A DNA stretch of 64,000 nt from Solibacillus isronensis (GTDB taxonomy: Bacteria; Bacillota; Bacilli; Bacillales_A; Planococcaceae). Every line of letters begins with the position of its first letter. Within the stretch, counting starts at the first letter, position 1. This document shows, piece by piece, positions 1 to 10,116 of the stretch. The notes under the pieces were generated by a model. It ran no database searches. It had not been told where the DNA came from and saw only the letters and a program-made list of their open reading frames with translations. The translations under genes and the position numbers were made by a program. Location: contig NZ_JAMBOC010000001.1 of NCBI RefSeq assembly GCF_023715405.1, forward strand, positions 868,001 through 932,000, in the 5' to 3' direction.

Positions 1-286
1 CAATATGGTCGCCTGCAGATAAAATCATAAAGCAAGCTGATACAGCTGCCATACCAGTTGCAAATGCAAAACCTCGATTACCGCCTTCAAGTTCGGCAAT
101 CGCTTTTTCCAATGCGGCACGTGTCGGGTTTCCCGAACGAGCATAATCATATTCACCAAATTCATCGATCGATTCCTGATGGAAAGTCGATGATAAATAC
201 ATTGGTACGTTTACAGCACCTTTTTTATCGGCATAGCCTTCACGGATCGCCCCATGAACTAATGCTGTTTCAATGCGGTTTGTCAT
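1..286 (-). CDS. metC: Cystathionine beta-lyase, N-terminal part (partial)
   Basis: The reading frame opens with ATG at 286-284 and runs off the left edge, so about 95 residues are visible. It starts MTNRIETALVHGAI and contains YDYARSGNPTRAALEKAIAE and the FAFATGMAAVSA stretch typical of the Cys/Met-metabolism PLP enzyme family. The family cleaves cystathionine to homocysteine in the cytoplasm during methionine synthesis. Its ATG overlaps the metI stop codon (ATGA), so the two genes are translationally coupled, in the same order as metI-metC of Bacillus subtilis. The PLP lysine lies outside the window. The beta-lyase rather than gamma-synthase call rests mainly on this gene order. Confidence 0.85.
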   Translation of the reverse strand, partial: MTNRIETALVHGAIREGYADKKGAVNVPMYLSSTFHQESIDEFGEYDYARSGNPTRAALEKAIAELEGGNRGFAFATGMAAVSACFMILSAGDHI

Positions 287-1398
287 GCAAATTCACCTCG
301 TAACGAATCGAAAACTTGCTTTAAGTCAGCGATTAAATCTTCTGCTTCTTCAATACCTACCGAGAAACGAAGTAATCGGTCACAAACACCTCGTGCAACA
401 CGTTCATCATATGGCATATCGGCATGTGTTTGAGTAGCAGGATAAGTAATAAAGCTCTCAACGCCGCCAAGACTTTCTGCAAATGTAATCAGTTTGATAC
501 CTTTTAAAAACGGGTTGACCATTGACGAATCTTTGACACGGAAAGACAGCATACCGCCTTTTCCTGTATACAGTACATCTGTCACGAGAGGTTCATCGGC
601 TAAGTATTTCGCCACTTTTTTTGCATTCGCATCATGCTGTTTTAAACGTAAATGCAATGTTTTCAGTCCGCGAATGAGCAACCATGAATCCATCGGCGAA
701 AGCACCATACCAATCCCGTTATGGTAGAATGCTAACTTTTCACATAATTCAGCACCCTTTGCTACGACTAGACCTGCCAATACATCATTATGTCCGCCAA
801 TATATTTTGTTGCACTATGTAAAACAATGTGTGCACCTAATTCAAGAGGACGCTGGAAATAAGGAGTGTAGAATGTATTGTCAACAATTAGCAATAAGTT
901 GTGTTTTTCTGCCAAAGCCGCATATTCCACAAGATCGATTTCCTGCATTAACGGATTTGTCGGAGTTTCGATAAACAATGCTTTCGTATTTTCATTGATT
1001 AACCTTTCAACTTCTTCAACATTAGTAAACGGATTATAAACCGGTTTAATATTATAGTTTTCCGCAAATGTTTTGAATAGACGATATGTTCCGCCATATA
1101 AATCTTCCGGAACGATTAATTCATCGTTCGGTTTAAATAAGGACATGACAAGTTGTACTGCCGCCATTCCGGAACTGCAGGCAAATCCAGCATCGCCGTT
1201 TTCCAGCTCTGCGATTCCTTGTTCAAGGATTGTACGAGTTGGATTTTTTGTACGTGTATAATCATAGCCTGTCGATTCACCAATGCCCGTATGCTGATAT
1301 GCTGTCGACATATAGATCGGCGGGTTGATCGCACCTGTTTTGGCATCACTTAAATTTCCGAGCTGTACTAATTTTGTTTCAATTGAACGTTGTGACAT
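283..1398 (-). CDS. metI: Cystathionine gamma-synthase / O-acetylhomoserine thiolyase
   Basis: A 371-residue PLP enzyme that joins an activated homoserine to cysteine (or sulfide) in methionine synthesis. Visible family marks are YDYTRTKNPTRTILE near residue 45, the FACSSGMAAVQLV segment, IVDNTFYTPYFQRPL, and HSATKYIGGHNDVLAG, which holds the PLP-binding lysine at about 196. Length matches B. subtilis MetI (373). The start is supported by AAGGAAGTG upstream of the ATG. It is the first gene of a metI-metC pair. Only about 140 bases separate the preceding mscL terminator from the start. I see no S-box (SAM riboswitch) there, although B. subtilis metIC has one. Confidence 0.93.
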   Translation of the reverse strand: MSQRSIETKLVQLGNLSDAKTGAINPPIYMSTAYQHTGIGESTGYDYTRTKNPTRTILEQGIAELENGDAGFACSSGMAAVQLVMSLFKPNDELIVPEDLYGGTYRLFKTFAENYNIKPVYNPFTNVEEVERLINENTKALFIETPTNPLMQEIDLVEYAALAEKHNLLLIVDNTFYTPYFQRPLELGAHIVLHSATKYIGGHNDVLAGLVVAKGAELCEKLAFYHNGIGMVLSPMDSWLLIRGLKTLHLRLKQHDANAKKVAKYLADEPLVTDVLYTGKGGMLSFRVKDSSMVNPFLKGIKLITFAESLGGVESFITYPATQTHADMPYDERVARGVCDRLLRFSVGIEEAEDLIADLKQVFDSLRGEFA

Positions 1399-1533
1399 GA
1401 ATACACTTCCTTACATGAATTTACTAAACATTTCGAATGAATCGAGTATTACATCAATTTATCATGAACAGATCAAAGGGACAATAGGAGAAACGAGTAT
1501 TAAGTAGAATAGGGGATTAATTGAATTAAAATA

Positions 1534-1572
1534 TAAAAAATCCTAGAATACATTTGATTTGTAAACTAGGAT
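1534..1572 (-). terminator. Rho-independent terminator of mscL
   Basis: Read on the minus strand, AATCCTAG pairs with CTAGGATT across a short loop and is followed by TTTTTATATTTT. It sits just past the mscL stop codon and before metI. Confidence 0.75.
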
Positions 1573-1581
1573 TAGATATTT

Positions 1582-1974
1582 TTATTTAGATTGCTCGTTT
1601 TTTAATAAATCACGGATTTCTTTCAGCAGTTCTTCTTTAGCATCCAGTTCCGGTGCCGGTTCTTCGGCAACTTGTGCTTCTTTTTTACGGTTCAGTTTCG
1701 TCAGTAATCGTAAAGCCATAAAAATAGCAAATGCGATAATAATGAAATCGATAATCGATTGAACGAATACGCCTAGCGCAACTTGTGCTTCACCTGGTCC
1801 AAACTTCCATTCGTTTGTCAGATCAATTCCGCCTGTAAGCATACCGACAAGTGGCATAATAATATTTTCAACCAATGATGTAACAATTTTACCGAATGCT
1901 GCACCAATAACAACTGCAACCGCTAAATCGATAACATTGCCCTTCATCGCAAATTCTTTAAAATCTTTCCACAT
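1582..1974 (-). CDS. mscL: Large-conductance mechanosensitive channel
   Basis: A 130-residue inner-membrane channel that opens under membrane tension and releases solutes on hypo-osmotic shock. It has the amphipathic N-terminus [20 protein letters not shown], first helix with [20 protein letters not shown], the [12 protein letters not shown] loop start, a second membrane helix (about 68-90) and a charged C-terminal helix ending [13 protein letters not shown]. This order and length fit MscL homopentamers. It is transcribed alone, with an AAAGGAG site upstream and its own terminator. Confidence 0.96.
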   Translation of the reverse strand: MWKDFKEFAMKGNVIDLAVAVVIGAAFGKIVTSLVENIIMPLVGMLTGGIDLTNEWKFGPGEAQVALGVFVQSIIDFIIIAFAIFMALRLLTKLNRKKEAQVAEEPAPELDAKEELLKEIRDLLKNEQSK

Positions 1975-2115
1975 AATATAAAACTCCTTTTATCTTTTTT
2001 AAACAAAGTTTAATTTTATACATTGATATTCTAATTTTCAACAGTGAAAATTACCTGCTTTTTTAGTAGAATGAAAGTTAACAACATTATTTCGTTTTAA
2101 AGATTGGTGGCTTAT

Positions 2116-2799
2116 ATGGCAAAAAGCAAGAAAAAGAACCCTTTATTCTCTCCAAAAACTAAAATAGTATTAATTATTTTGCTTATCCCCATCACTTTAA
2201 TAGTTTATATTGTCGCTTATTTCAGCTGGCAGCAACTCCGTGGTTGGCCATTTACTGATAAAACAGTGTACCAGCAAATTCAGGAACAATTTGATTTGGA
2301 AATTCCAATCGAATATATCCCTGTTTACGTCGCAGCCGAACAGAAATACGGTGTTCCATGGACGCTTTTGGCAGCACATCACCGCGTAGAAACCCGTTTT
2401 TCCACAATGAAAACACTTATTTCACCGGTTGGCGCAGAAGGACACTTTCAGTTTATGCCTTGTACATTTGTCGGCTGGCAACATCCTTCCTGCAAAGATT
2501 TAGGGCTGGGGGACATCCCGGATCATGATAAAACGAATCCAGCGATCATAAAAAAATATGGGGGGTATGGGGTAGATGCGAATGGCGACGGTATAGCAGA
2601 TCCATTTGATATAGAAGATGCCGTATTCAGTGCAGCCAAATTTTTATCCATTGCCGGTGTAAATGATGGGCAATTGAAAAAAGCGATTTTTCAGTATAAT
2701 CATAGTGATGATTATGTGGAAGACATTTTATACTACTATAAGATGTACCGGGATTACGGCAATCAGCTGAAACAAATTGCTCTTGAAGAGGACAAATAA
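2116..2799 (+). CDS. Membrane-anchored lysozyme-like lytic transglycosylase
   Basis: A 228-residue protein with a basic N-terminus, one membrane helix (about residues 17-37) and an extracytoplasmic lysozyme-like domain. The domain has AAHHRVETRFS (probable catalytic Glu92), GAEGHFQFMPCTF, GVDANGDGIADPFDIEDAV and a C-terminal AIFQYNHSDDYVEDIL, as in SLT/CwlT-type peptidoglycan hydrolases. It probably cleaves cell-wall glycan strands. An upstream in-frame TTG and GTG exist, but GGTGG five bases before ATG 2116 favours this start. It is a single gene with a bidirectional terminator. The enzymatic class is inferred from motifs only. Confidence 0.8.
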   Translation: MAKSKKKNPLFSPKTKIVLIILLIPITLIVYIVAYFSWQQLRGWPFTDKTVYQQIQEQFDLEIPIEYIPVYVAAEQKYGVPWTLLAAHHRVETRFSTMKTLISPVGAEGHFQFMPCTFVGWQHPSCKDLGLGDIPDHDKTNPAIIKKYGGYGVDANGDGIADPFDIEDAVFSAAKFLSIAGVNDGQLKKAIFQYNHSDDYVEDILYYYKMYRDYGNQLKQIALEEDK

Positions 2800-2801
2800 A
2801 A

Positions 2802-2828
2802 AAAGTGTGACGTAACGTCACACTTTGA
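2802..2828. terminator. Bidirectional terminator
   Basis: AAAGTGTGACG and CGTCACACTTT form a perfect stem with a three-base loop between two convergent genes; A- and T-rich flanks serve both directions. Confidence 0.8.
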
Positions 2829-2851
2829 TTATTCCAGATGCAGATTTCCAA

Positions 2852-3109
2852 TTAAGTCGCTTTACGCATTGAGCGCATGATAAAGCTTACGATAAAGATT
2901 AAAACAATGGCACCGATTAATGCGGGGAATACATAGAAATCTGAAACTTTCCAGCCCCAGTTACCTAAAATCATGCTACCAATCCATGATCCGACAATAC
3001 CTGCAATAATGTTACCGATAATGCCACCAGGTACATCCTTACCTAAAATGACACCCGCTAACCAACCTAAAATACCTCCGATAATTAAAAACCAAATGAA
3101 ACTCATCAT
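2852..3109 (-). CDS. GlsB/YeaQ/YmgE family membrane protein
   Basis: About 85 residues, three hydrophobic helices. The glycine-rich signature FLIIGGILGWLAGVILGK followed by GGIIGNIIAGIVGSWIG is the transglycosylase-associated (GlsB/YeaQ/YmgE) family pattern. Members are small integral membrane proteins linked to envelope stress; no enzymatic activity is established. An upstream in-frame TTG directly abuts the AGGAG site, so the ATG nine bases after AGGAG is preferred. The gene stands alone and convergent to the transglycosylase gene. Confidence 0.88.
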   Translation of the reverse strand: MMSFIWFLIIGGILGWLAGVILGKDVPGGIIGNIIAGIVGSWIGSMILGNWGWKVSDFYVFPALIGAIVLIFIVSFIMRSMRKAT

Positions 3110-3280
3110 ACTTTCCAACTCCTTTGTTTAAAATTATTGAATAATAATTGCATCTAGTTATTTATTTCCTATCAGGCAAAAGGTTAAACATTTTTTTAGC
3201 TGGAAGTTTTTAAGCAGATCCGGAAATTCTGGAAGTGAAATTACTTTATATTGAATAGTAATTAGGTAATGTATTTAATT

Positions 3281-3823
3281 TTATATAATTGATGCACCTA
3301 AACATGATTTAAAATGACCAAGTGCCCATTTATGACCGATTTCATTAAAACTCGCAACGGCATGTTCAGGAATCGTAATTTTATAGCCTAAATTATAGCT
3401 GTCCACTGCGGTATGCAAAATGCAAATATCAGTACATACTCCAACAAGTATAACTTCCTCCACATTGCGTTCACGAAGTAAAATATCCAAATTCGTCCCT
3501 GCAAAAGCACTATAACGGGTTTTATCAAATGAAATGACGCGATCTTTGTATGTTTCATATAGCTCTTTTACTGAACCATAAAGTTCACGACCTTTAGTTC
3601 CTACAATATTATGGGCCGGAAATAATTTTGATTCTGGATGATATGGATCGTTTTCCACATGTAAATCGTTAGCGAATACGACAACATCATTTTGTTCAAT
3701 AAACTGTTCTATTAAAGTGCTAATATTATTTTCTATTGCCTGTCCCGGTTTACCGCAAGTTAGTTTTCCATCATCCGCTACAAAATCATACGTGTAATCA
3801 ATTACAATTAAAGCTTTTTTCAT
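3281..3823 (-). CDS. pncA: Nicotinamidase (isochorismatase fold)
   Basis: A 180-residue cytoplasmic cysteine hydrolase that deamidates nicotinamide to nicotinate for NAD salvage. It begins MKKALIVIDYTYDFVAD (catalytic Asp9), has metal-ligand-like FANDLHVENDPYHPES near residues 50-65, and VEEVILVGVCTDICILHTA with the nucleophilic Cys near 130. Length matches B. subtilis PncA (183). AAGGAG lies eight bases before ATG. It is monocistronic. Other isochorismatase-family amidases are possible, but the metal-binding DxH segment favours nicotinamidase. Confidence 0.87.
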   Translation of the reverse strand: MKKALIVIDYTYDFVADDGKLTCGKPGQAIENNISTLIEQFIEQNDVVVFANDLHVENDPYHPESKLFPAHNIVGTKGRELYGSVKELYETYKDRVISFDKTRYSAFAGTNLDILLRERNVEEVILVGVCTDICILHTAVDSYNLGYKITIPEHAVASFNEIGHKWALGHFKSCLGASII

Positions 3824-3972
3824 CCGTATTTCACTCCTTATTAGTTGTAACGTTATTATGCCATGGTTAATGAAAAAATGTAGGTAAAATAATTAATTAA
3901 ACATTCTAAATATTTTGATTTTTAATGTTTGATGATGTATAGTTAGGATATCAAATAAATGGGGTGATTAAT

Positions 3973-4077
3973 ATGGATATGGCAATAAAGAAGAAGCTGG
4001 ACCGTCAAGGGTTAATTTTTGTAGGAATCCACAGTTTAATCATTTTGAATTTTGCTATTGAATTATTATTACTCTAA
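3973..4077 (+). CDS. Small single-helix membrane protein (34 aa)
   Basis: A 34-codon frame, MDMAIKKKLDRQGL followed by a hydrophobic helix ending IELLLL. GGGGTG lies eight bases before the ATG, and a strong terminator follows the stop within 25 bases, so it looks like a real small gene. The basic N-terminus and single helix predict a membrane peptide with the N-terminus inside. I do not recognise the family. Confidence 0.65.
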   Translation: MDMAIKKKLDRQGLIFVGIHSLIILNFAIELLLL

Positions 4078-4096
4078 TAGATTACGATACTTAATA

Positions 4097-4130
4097 GAAT
4101 CTAGCCTGAATAGGTGCTAGGTTCTTTTTT
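4097..4130 (+). terminator. Terminator of the 34-aa gene
   Basis: GAATCTAGC pairs with GCTAGGTTC (one G-T pair) and is followed by seven Ts. Confidence 0.82.
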
Positions 4131-4294
4131 ATGGAGAAAAAGATTCGGACTCAATAATTATGTACAAAAAATTTTAAAAATTCAATTTTTATAAAAAGTG
4201 TGACGAAAGAGTAAAAAAGCAACATCAATAAGGATGAAAGCGATTGCATTAAATTCAGACTTTTTGAATTGTATAAAAAATTCAAAAAATAGTG

Positions 4295-4324
4295 TTGACG
4301 TTCTAGTTCATTTCGTACTATGAT
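4295..4324 (+). promoter_or_regulatory. SigA-type promoter of ilvD
   Basis: TTGACG (4295-4300) and TATGAT (4319-4324) are separated by 18 bases. The transcript would carry a leader of about 165 bases before ilvD. Confidence 0.7.
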
Positions 4325-4338
4325 AACAACAATTTAGT

Positions 4339-4384
4339 ACACCACATCACTCAAGCGACATTTTGATGTGAGCTTGCAAGGTGT
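4339..4384 (+). promoter_or_regulatory. Structured ilvD leader with alternative hairpins
   Basis: Two pairings compete. CACATCA (4343-4349) can pair with TGATGTG (4364-4370). Alternatively ACACC (4339-4343) pairs with GGTGT (4380-4384) enclosing CAAGC/GCTTG. No poly-T run follows, so a classical terminator is not evident; a role in mRNA stability or attenuation is speculative. Confidence 0.4.
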
Positions 4385-4410
4385 AAAACATTCGATACTT
4401 TCTGATTGTA

Positions 4411-4432
4411 AAATTTCGAATATTCGAAATTT
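4411..4432. promoter_or_regulatory. 22-bp perfect palindrome upstream of ilvD
   Basis: Eleven bases (AAATTTCGAAT) are followed immediately by their exact reverse complement. It lies about 87 bp downstream of the ilvD -10 element. It is AT-rich and TTCGAA-centred, loosely recalling CodY boxes but not matching that consensus well. A repressor operator or CodY site is inference. Confidence 0.45.
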
Positions 4433-4497
4433 ATATGAAAAATCGAACATATAAAAATACAGCTAGAGTAAAAGCATTACGTTGAGGGGCGTTTAAA

Positions 4498-6168
4498 ATG
4501 AGAAGTGATATGATTAAAATGGGAGTGGACCGAGCTCCACACCGTAGTCTTTTATACGCTACAGGTAAAGTAAAGGCGAGAGATTTAGAAAAGCCATTTA
4601 TCGGTGTATGTAATTCTTATATTGATATTATTCCAGGCCATGTCCATTTGCGAGAATTCGCGGACGTAGTAAAAGAGGCCATTATTGAAGCAGGCGGAAT
4701 TCCATTCGAATTCAATACGATTGGAGTCGATGACGGAATTGCAATGGGTCATATAGGGATGCGCTATTCATTACCATCACGTGAGATTATTGCCGATTCA
4801 GCTGAAACGGTAATTAACGCACACTGGTTTGACGGAGTGTTCTACATACCAAACTGTGACAAAATTACACCAGGTATGTTAATGGCAGCTGTTCGTACAA
4901 ATGTTCCTTCAGTATTCGTATCAGGAGGACCAATGGAAGCAGGTACTTCTTCTTCAGGTAAAACATTATCATTAACGAGTGTTTTTGAAGGGGTCGGTGC
5001 ACATAAGGCAGGTACGATGACGGCTGAAGAGCTCCTTGATATCGAGAACAATGCATGTCCAACTTGCGGATCTTGTTCGGGAATGTTCACAGCTAACTCA
5101 ATGAACTGTTTAATGGAAATGCTAGGATTAGCATTACCGGGTAACGGTACAATCGTTGCAACAAGCGAAAAACGTAAAGAACTGATTTACGAAGCAGCGA
5201 AACATTTAGTACGCATGATTAAAGAAGATGTAAAACCACGCGACATTGTTACAAAAGAAGCGATTGATGATGCTTTTGCTCTTGATATGGCAATGGGCGG
5301 TTCTACAAATACAGTGCTTCATACACTGGCAATCGCCAATGAAGCAGAAATTGACTACAACATTGAAGATATTAATAAAGTAGCAGAACGTGTTCCTTAC
5401 ATTGCAAAAATTATGCCGGCATCGGACATTTCGATGGATGACATTGCAAAAGCTGGCGGTGTTCAGGCGATTATTAATGAATTAACAAAAATTCCAGGGG
5501 CAATTCACCCTGACAGACCAACAATCGCAGGTGTTTCAATGCGAGAGCTTGTGAAAGACTATGAAATTACGAATGATCGTGTCATTCGCACAAAAGATAA
5601 TCCATATAGTGCTGTAGGCGGACTTTCCGTATTATTCGGAAATATTGCCCCTGAAGGCTCGGTAATTAAGGTCGGTGCGGTTGATCCTTCTATTAAAACC
5701 TTTACAGGCGAAGCGATTGTATTCGAATCACAGGAAGAAGCACAGCAGGCAATCGATGACGGCGTAGTACGTGAAGGACATGTAGTTGTCATTCGCTATG
5801 AAGGTCCAAAAGGCGGGCCAGGTATGCCGGAAATGCTGGCACCAACTTCTGCGATTCAAGGGCGCGGGCTAGGAACGAAAGTCGCACTCATTACAGATGG
5901 CCGTTTCTCAGGTGCATCACGCGGCATTTCAATCGGCCATATTTCTCCGGAAGCGGCTGAAGGCGGTCCGATCGCATTAGTCGAAAATGGCGATACAATT
6001 ATTATTGATTTGCCAAGCAGAACAATTAATTTACAAGTTTCCGACGAACTTCTTGCAGAGCGTCGTCAAAACTTAAAACCATTTGAACCAAAAATTAAGC
6101 GCGGCTGGTTGGCACGTTACTCTGCATTAGTAACAAATGCTTCCCAAGGCGGCGTAATGAAAATATAA
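4498..6168 (+). CDS. ilvD: Dihydroxy-acid dehydratase
   Basis: A 556-residue Fe-S dehydratase that converts dihydroxy-isovalerate and dihydroxy-methylvalerate to the 2-keto acids of valine and isoleucine. Cluster cysteines are seen in [10 protein letters not shown] (about residue 121) and [18 protein letters not shown] (about 189-206); GRFSGASRG and [11 protein letters not shown] mark the C-terminal half. Length is typical for the family. The ATG follows TTGAGGGG. It has its own promoter with a structured leader and is separated from ilvB by a T-box leader that could also receive readthrough. Confidence 0.96.
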   Translation: MRSDMIKMGVDRAPHRSLLYATGKVKARDLEKPFIGVCNSYIDIIPGHVHLREFADVVKEAIIEAGGIPFEFNTIGVDDGIAMGHIGMRYSLPSREIIADSAETVINAHWFDGVFYIPNCDKITPGMLMAAVRTNVPSVFVSGGPMEAGTSSSGKTLSLTSVFEGVGAHKAGTMTAEELLDIENNACPTCGSCSGMFTANSMNCLMEMLGLALPGNGTIVATSEKRKELIYEAAKHLVRMIKEDVKPRDIVTKEAIDDAFALDMAMGGSTNTVLHTLAIANEAEIDYNIEDINKVAERVPYIAKIMPASDISMDDIAKAGGVQAIINELTKIPGAIHPDRPTIAGVSMRELVKDYEITNDRVIRTKDNPYSAVGGLSVLFGNIAPEGSVIKVGAVDPSIKTFTGEAIVFESQEEAQQAIDDGVVREGHVVVIRYEGPKGGPGMPEMLAPTSAIQGRGLGTKVALITDGRFSGASRGISIGHISPEAAEGGPIALVENGDTIIIDLPSRTINLQVSDELLAERRQNLKPFEPKIKRGWLARYSALVTNASQGGVMKI

Positions 6169-6184
6169 TCTGAATATATTAAAA

Positions 6185-6565
6185 CGTTGATGAGGTTAAA
6201 GGATATAGAGTCTTGTATTTACCAGAGAGCCGGTAGTGGTGGAAGCCGGCGATACAACTATATCCGACATCCCCTCGGAGTGAGCTGTTAAACGCATTCG
6301 CTATTAGATAGCTCCGGGCATATTCGAATTGCTCGTTATTAATGAACCGTGCTCTTTGTTTAGTTGCACAAATTTCCTAATGGGAATTTTGAAATAAAGA
6401 GGCTCAGGCGGTTCGCGAGGTAACTAGGTGGACACTGTTTCTTATAGAAGCACATGTTCATCGATGTTATAAATGAGGGTGGTACCATGAAAAGTCTTTT
6501 TCATCCCTACGTAAGAGGTTTTCTTTTGCGTGCGGAGAACAAGGCTTTTTCTTTTTATCAAATTT
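6185..6565 (+). ncRNA. T-box leader of the ilv-leu operon
   Basis: Stem I contains GGATATAG (6201-6208) pairing CTATATCC (6258-6265), with AGAGAGCCGG and GAAGCCGGCGAT in the distal part, as in T-boxes. The antiterminator is AGGG-[TGGTACC]-ATGAAAA, loop, TTTTCAT-CCCT at about 6476-6508. The TGGT would pair with the tRNA 3' end. A competing stem (ACGTAAGAG with CTTTTGCGT) and T-runs follow. The specifier position, just 3' of the upper stem, reads ATC (6269-6271), suggesting uncharged tRNA-Ile; CTC (Leu) at 6274-6276 falls in the lower helix and is less likely. T-boxes switch on downstream genes when the cognate tRNA is uncharged. Confidence 0.9.
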
Positions 6566-6615
6566 TAAAAAATGACTTCATATATAAAGTTTTGAAAAAG
6601 GAAGGAGAAATTACT

Positions 6616-8361
6616 ATGAGTGCAAACGTTTCAGTAAATCAAGAAATCGAAAAGCCCGAAGAACAACAAGTAACAAAACCGAGAGACGGTGCGGATATTT
6701 TAGTGCAGGCACTGCATGAACAAGATGTTGATATTATTTTCGGTTATCCGGGTGGGGCAGTTTTGCAAATTTACGATGCTCTTTACCGTAACCCGATTCG
6801 TCACATTCTGACACGCCACGAACAAGGTGCGATTCATGCGGCAGAAGGATATGCACGTGTTATGAATAAACCAGGTGTAGTAATTGCAACATCAGGACCG
6901 GGAGCGACAAACCTCGTTACAGGTATTGCCGATGCGATGATTGACTCGATTCCGTTAGTTATTTTTACAGGGCAGGTTGCGACATCCGTAATCGGTACAG
7001 ATGCTTTCCAGGAAGCGGACATTATGGGAATTACAACACCGATCACAAAACATAACTATCAGGTGCAGGACGTAGCGGATATCCCTCGTATAGTAAAAGA
7101 GGCATTCCATATTGCCAACACAGGACGTAAAGGACCGGTTGTCATTGACTTCCCGAAAAATATCTCACAAACAGTGTTCCTGGATGAAATTAAAGCTCCG
7201 GAAGATATTTATTTACCGGGTTATCAACCGACAACAAAACCGAATTATCTTCAAATCCAAAAGGCAATTCAAGCATTAAGTTTAGCTAAAAAACCTTTAG
7301 TGCTAGCAGGTGCCGGTGTATTATTCGCAGATGCACGTGAACAATTGACAGAATTTATTGAAAAATATAATTTACCGGTTATTAATACATTGCTTGGTTT
7401 AGGCAGCATTCACGGACAGCACAAACAATTCTATGGAATGGCTGGGATGCACGGATATGCAACGGCAAATGACGCGATTACAAAATGCGACTTATTAATT
7501 AATATCGGTGCACGTTTTGATGACCGATTAACAGGAAATTTAGCAACATTCGCACCGAACGCTACGATCATCCATATCGATATCGATCCGGCAGAAATCG
7601 GAAAAAATGTACCAACTGATATTCCGATTGTTGCGGATGCAAAAGAAGCACTATTTGCACTGTTGAAAAAAGACTTCCAAGGACCGGATACGACAGAATG
7701 GATCCATTACTTAAATGATAGCCGTGATAAATATCCGCTTTGGTATGAAGATGCAGGAGAAGAAGTATTACCGCAGCAAGCAATTGAGATCCTTCATAAA
7801 TTGACGGACGGAGAAGCGATTATCACAACGGATGTTGGACAGCATCAAATGTGGGCAGCCCAATACTATCATTTAAATAATCCGCATAACTGGGTAACAT
7901 CAGGCGGCTTAGGAACGATGGGCTTCGGTTTCCCGGCAGCGATCGGTGCACAGTTTGCGAAACCTGAGAAGAAAGTTATTTCGATTGTAGGTGATGCAGG
8001 CTTCCAAATGACAAATCAAGAGCTTGCATTACTCAAAGAATTTAACTTGCCAGTAAAAGTAGTAATCCTTAACAACAGCTGTTTAGGAATGGTACGTCAA
8101 TGGCAGGAAACTTTCTATGATGAGCGTTATTCACAAAGCTTAATGCCTATCCAGCCGGACTTCGTAAAACTTGCCGATGCATATGGCATTAAAGGCTACC
8201 GCATTGACAATATCTCTGAAGCGGAAGCGATCTTTGACGAAGCGATCAATTCAGACGAACCGGTTGTTATTGATTGCCGAGTGAAGCAACTTGTGAGCGT
8301 ATTCCCGATGGTTGCGCCTGGTAAAGGGTTACATGAAATGATTGGAGTGATGAAGCCATGA
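6616..8361 (+). CDS. ilvB: Acetolactate synthase, large catalytic subunit
   Basis: A 581-residue ThDP enzyme making acetolactate or acetohydroxybutyrate. Marks are [20 protein letters not shown], the catalytic glutamate in [30 protein letters not shown], and the ThDP motif [20 protein letters not shown] ending in NN. An open frame extends upstream to 6454, but that part is T-box sequence. AAGGAAGGAG seven bases before ATG 6616 sets the start. It overlaps ilvN by four bases (ATGA). A short N-terminal tail rich in Glu/Lys precedes the domain. Confidence 0.96.
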   Translation: MSANVSVNQEIEKPEEQQVTKPRDGADILVQALHEQDVDIIFGYPGGAVLQIYDALYRNPIRHILTRHEQGAIHAAEGYARVMNKPGVVIATSGPGATNLVTGIADAMIDSIPLVIFTGQVATSVIGTDAFQEADIMGITTPITKHNYQVQDVADIPRIVKEAFHIANTGRKGPVVIDFPKNISQTVFLDEIKAPEDIYLPGYQPTTKPNYLQIQKAIQALSLAKKPLVLAGAGVLFADAREQLTEFIEKYNLPVINTLLGLGSIHGQHKQFYGMAGMHGYATANDAITKCDLLINIGARFDDRLTGNLATFAPNATIIHIDIDPAEIGKNVPTDIPIVADAKEALFALLKKDFQGPDTTEWIHYLNDSRDKYPLWYEDAGEEVLPQQAIEILHKLTDGEAIITTDVGQHQMWAAQYYHLNNPHNWVTSGGLGTMGFGFPAAIGAQFAKPEKKVISIVGDAGFQMTNQELALLKEFNLPVKVVILNNSCLGMVRQWQETFYDERYSQSLMPIQPDFVKLADAYGIKGYRIDNISEAEAIFDEAINSDEPVVIDCRVKQLVSVFPMVAPGKGLHEMIGVMKP

Positions 8362-8873
8362 AGCGAGTGCTGACAGTAACAGTAATTAACCAAAGCGGCG
8401 TATTGAACCGAGTGACTGGCTTATTAATGAAACGTCAGTTCAATATTGAATCGATTACAGTAGGTCATACGGAGCAGCCTAATTTTTCGAAAATGACGTT
8501 CATCGTCCATGTTGAAGATGAAAATAAAATCGAACAATTAATCAAACAGCTTTCGAAACAAATTGATGTATTAAAAGTAAATGATATTACTGAAAAAGCA
8601 ATCGTTCTTCGTGAGCTGGCGCTTATTAAAGTAGTTTCACCGCCAAACTTGCGCCTGGAAATGAATGCAATCGTTGAGCCATTCCGTCCGCAAGTTGTCG
8701 ATACATCAAAAAATGTCGTGACATATGAAGTAGTTGGTCACCCGGAAAAGATCGATGCATTTATCGAGTTACTTCGTCCATATGGCATTAAAGAGTTAAC
8801 ACGTACAGGTGCAACAGCAGCTATCCGTGAAGCACAAAAAATCGAAAGCCCGCAATTATCGATTTTAAAATAA
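8358..8873 (+). CDS. ilvN: Acetolactate synthase, small regulatory subunit
   Basis: A 171-residue regulatory partner of IlvB. An ACT domain occupies residues 1-75 ([32 protein letters not shown]), followed by the ALS small-subunit C-terminal domain ([20 protein letters not shown]). Family members bind valine and give feedback control. Translational coupling to ilvB through ATGA matches the need for a fixed subunit ratio. It is followed by a palindromic repeat, not by an immediate next gene. Confidence 0.96.
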   Translation: MKRVLTVTVINQSGVLNRVTGLLMKRQFNIESITVGHTEQPNFSKMTFIVHVEDENKIEQLIKQLSKQIDVLKVNDITEKAIVLRELALIKVVSPPNLRLEMNAIVEPFRPQVVDTSKNVVTYEVVGHPEKIDAFIELLRPYGIKELTRTGATAAIREAQKIESPQLSILK

Positions 8874-8906
8874 GCAAACGGCCAATTTTATGTCAAAGAT
8901 GGATAC

Positions 8907-9009
8907 GTTGTATGTAGTGGAGGTGGCGACTCCTAGGGGATAAGCACGAGGGAGAGACTTTAGGCTCGAGCCGTGCCCCTGGAAAGCGTCCACCGCAACG
9001 GAATACAAC
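8907..9009. repeat. Palindromic intergenic element (Bacillales type), copy 1
   Basis: Outer arms GTTGTAT (8907) and ATACAAC (9003-9009) enclose GTGGA/TCCAC and CTAGGGG/CCCCTGG pairs. The blocks GTGGCGACTCCT and GGAAAGCGTCCACC resemble the dispersed intergenic palindromes common in Bacillus-related genomes. It sits between ilvN and ilvC inside the operon and would fold into a long hairpin in the mRNA. The region to 9080 holds no further gene. Confidence 0.7.
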
Positions 9010-9086
9010 ATTACTCAATTGGTTTTAAACAGGGTGGAGGATGTCATCTGAAGCCCGAATTACAAAATAAAAAAACATTCAATTAA

Positions 9087-10115
<1,029 letters not shown>

Positions 10116-10116
10116 T

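Noticed and set aside
6454..6615. N-terminal extension of the ilvB reading frame
   Set aside because: It runs through the T-box antiterminator and terminator and has no ribosome site; AAGGAAGGAG marks ATG 6616.
8874..9086. Second T-box before ilvC (sequence AGGGTGGAGG near 9031)
   Set aside because: No TGGTACC bulge, no stem I and no terminator; the region is explained by the palindromic repeat.
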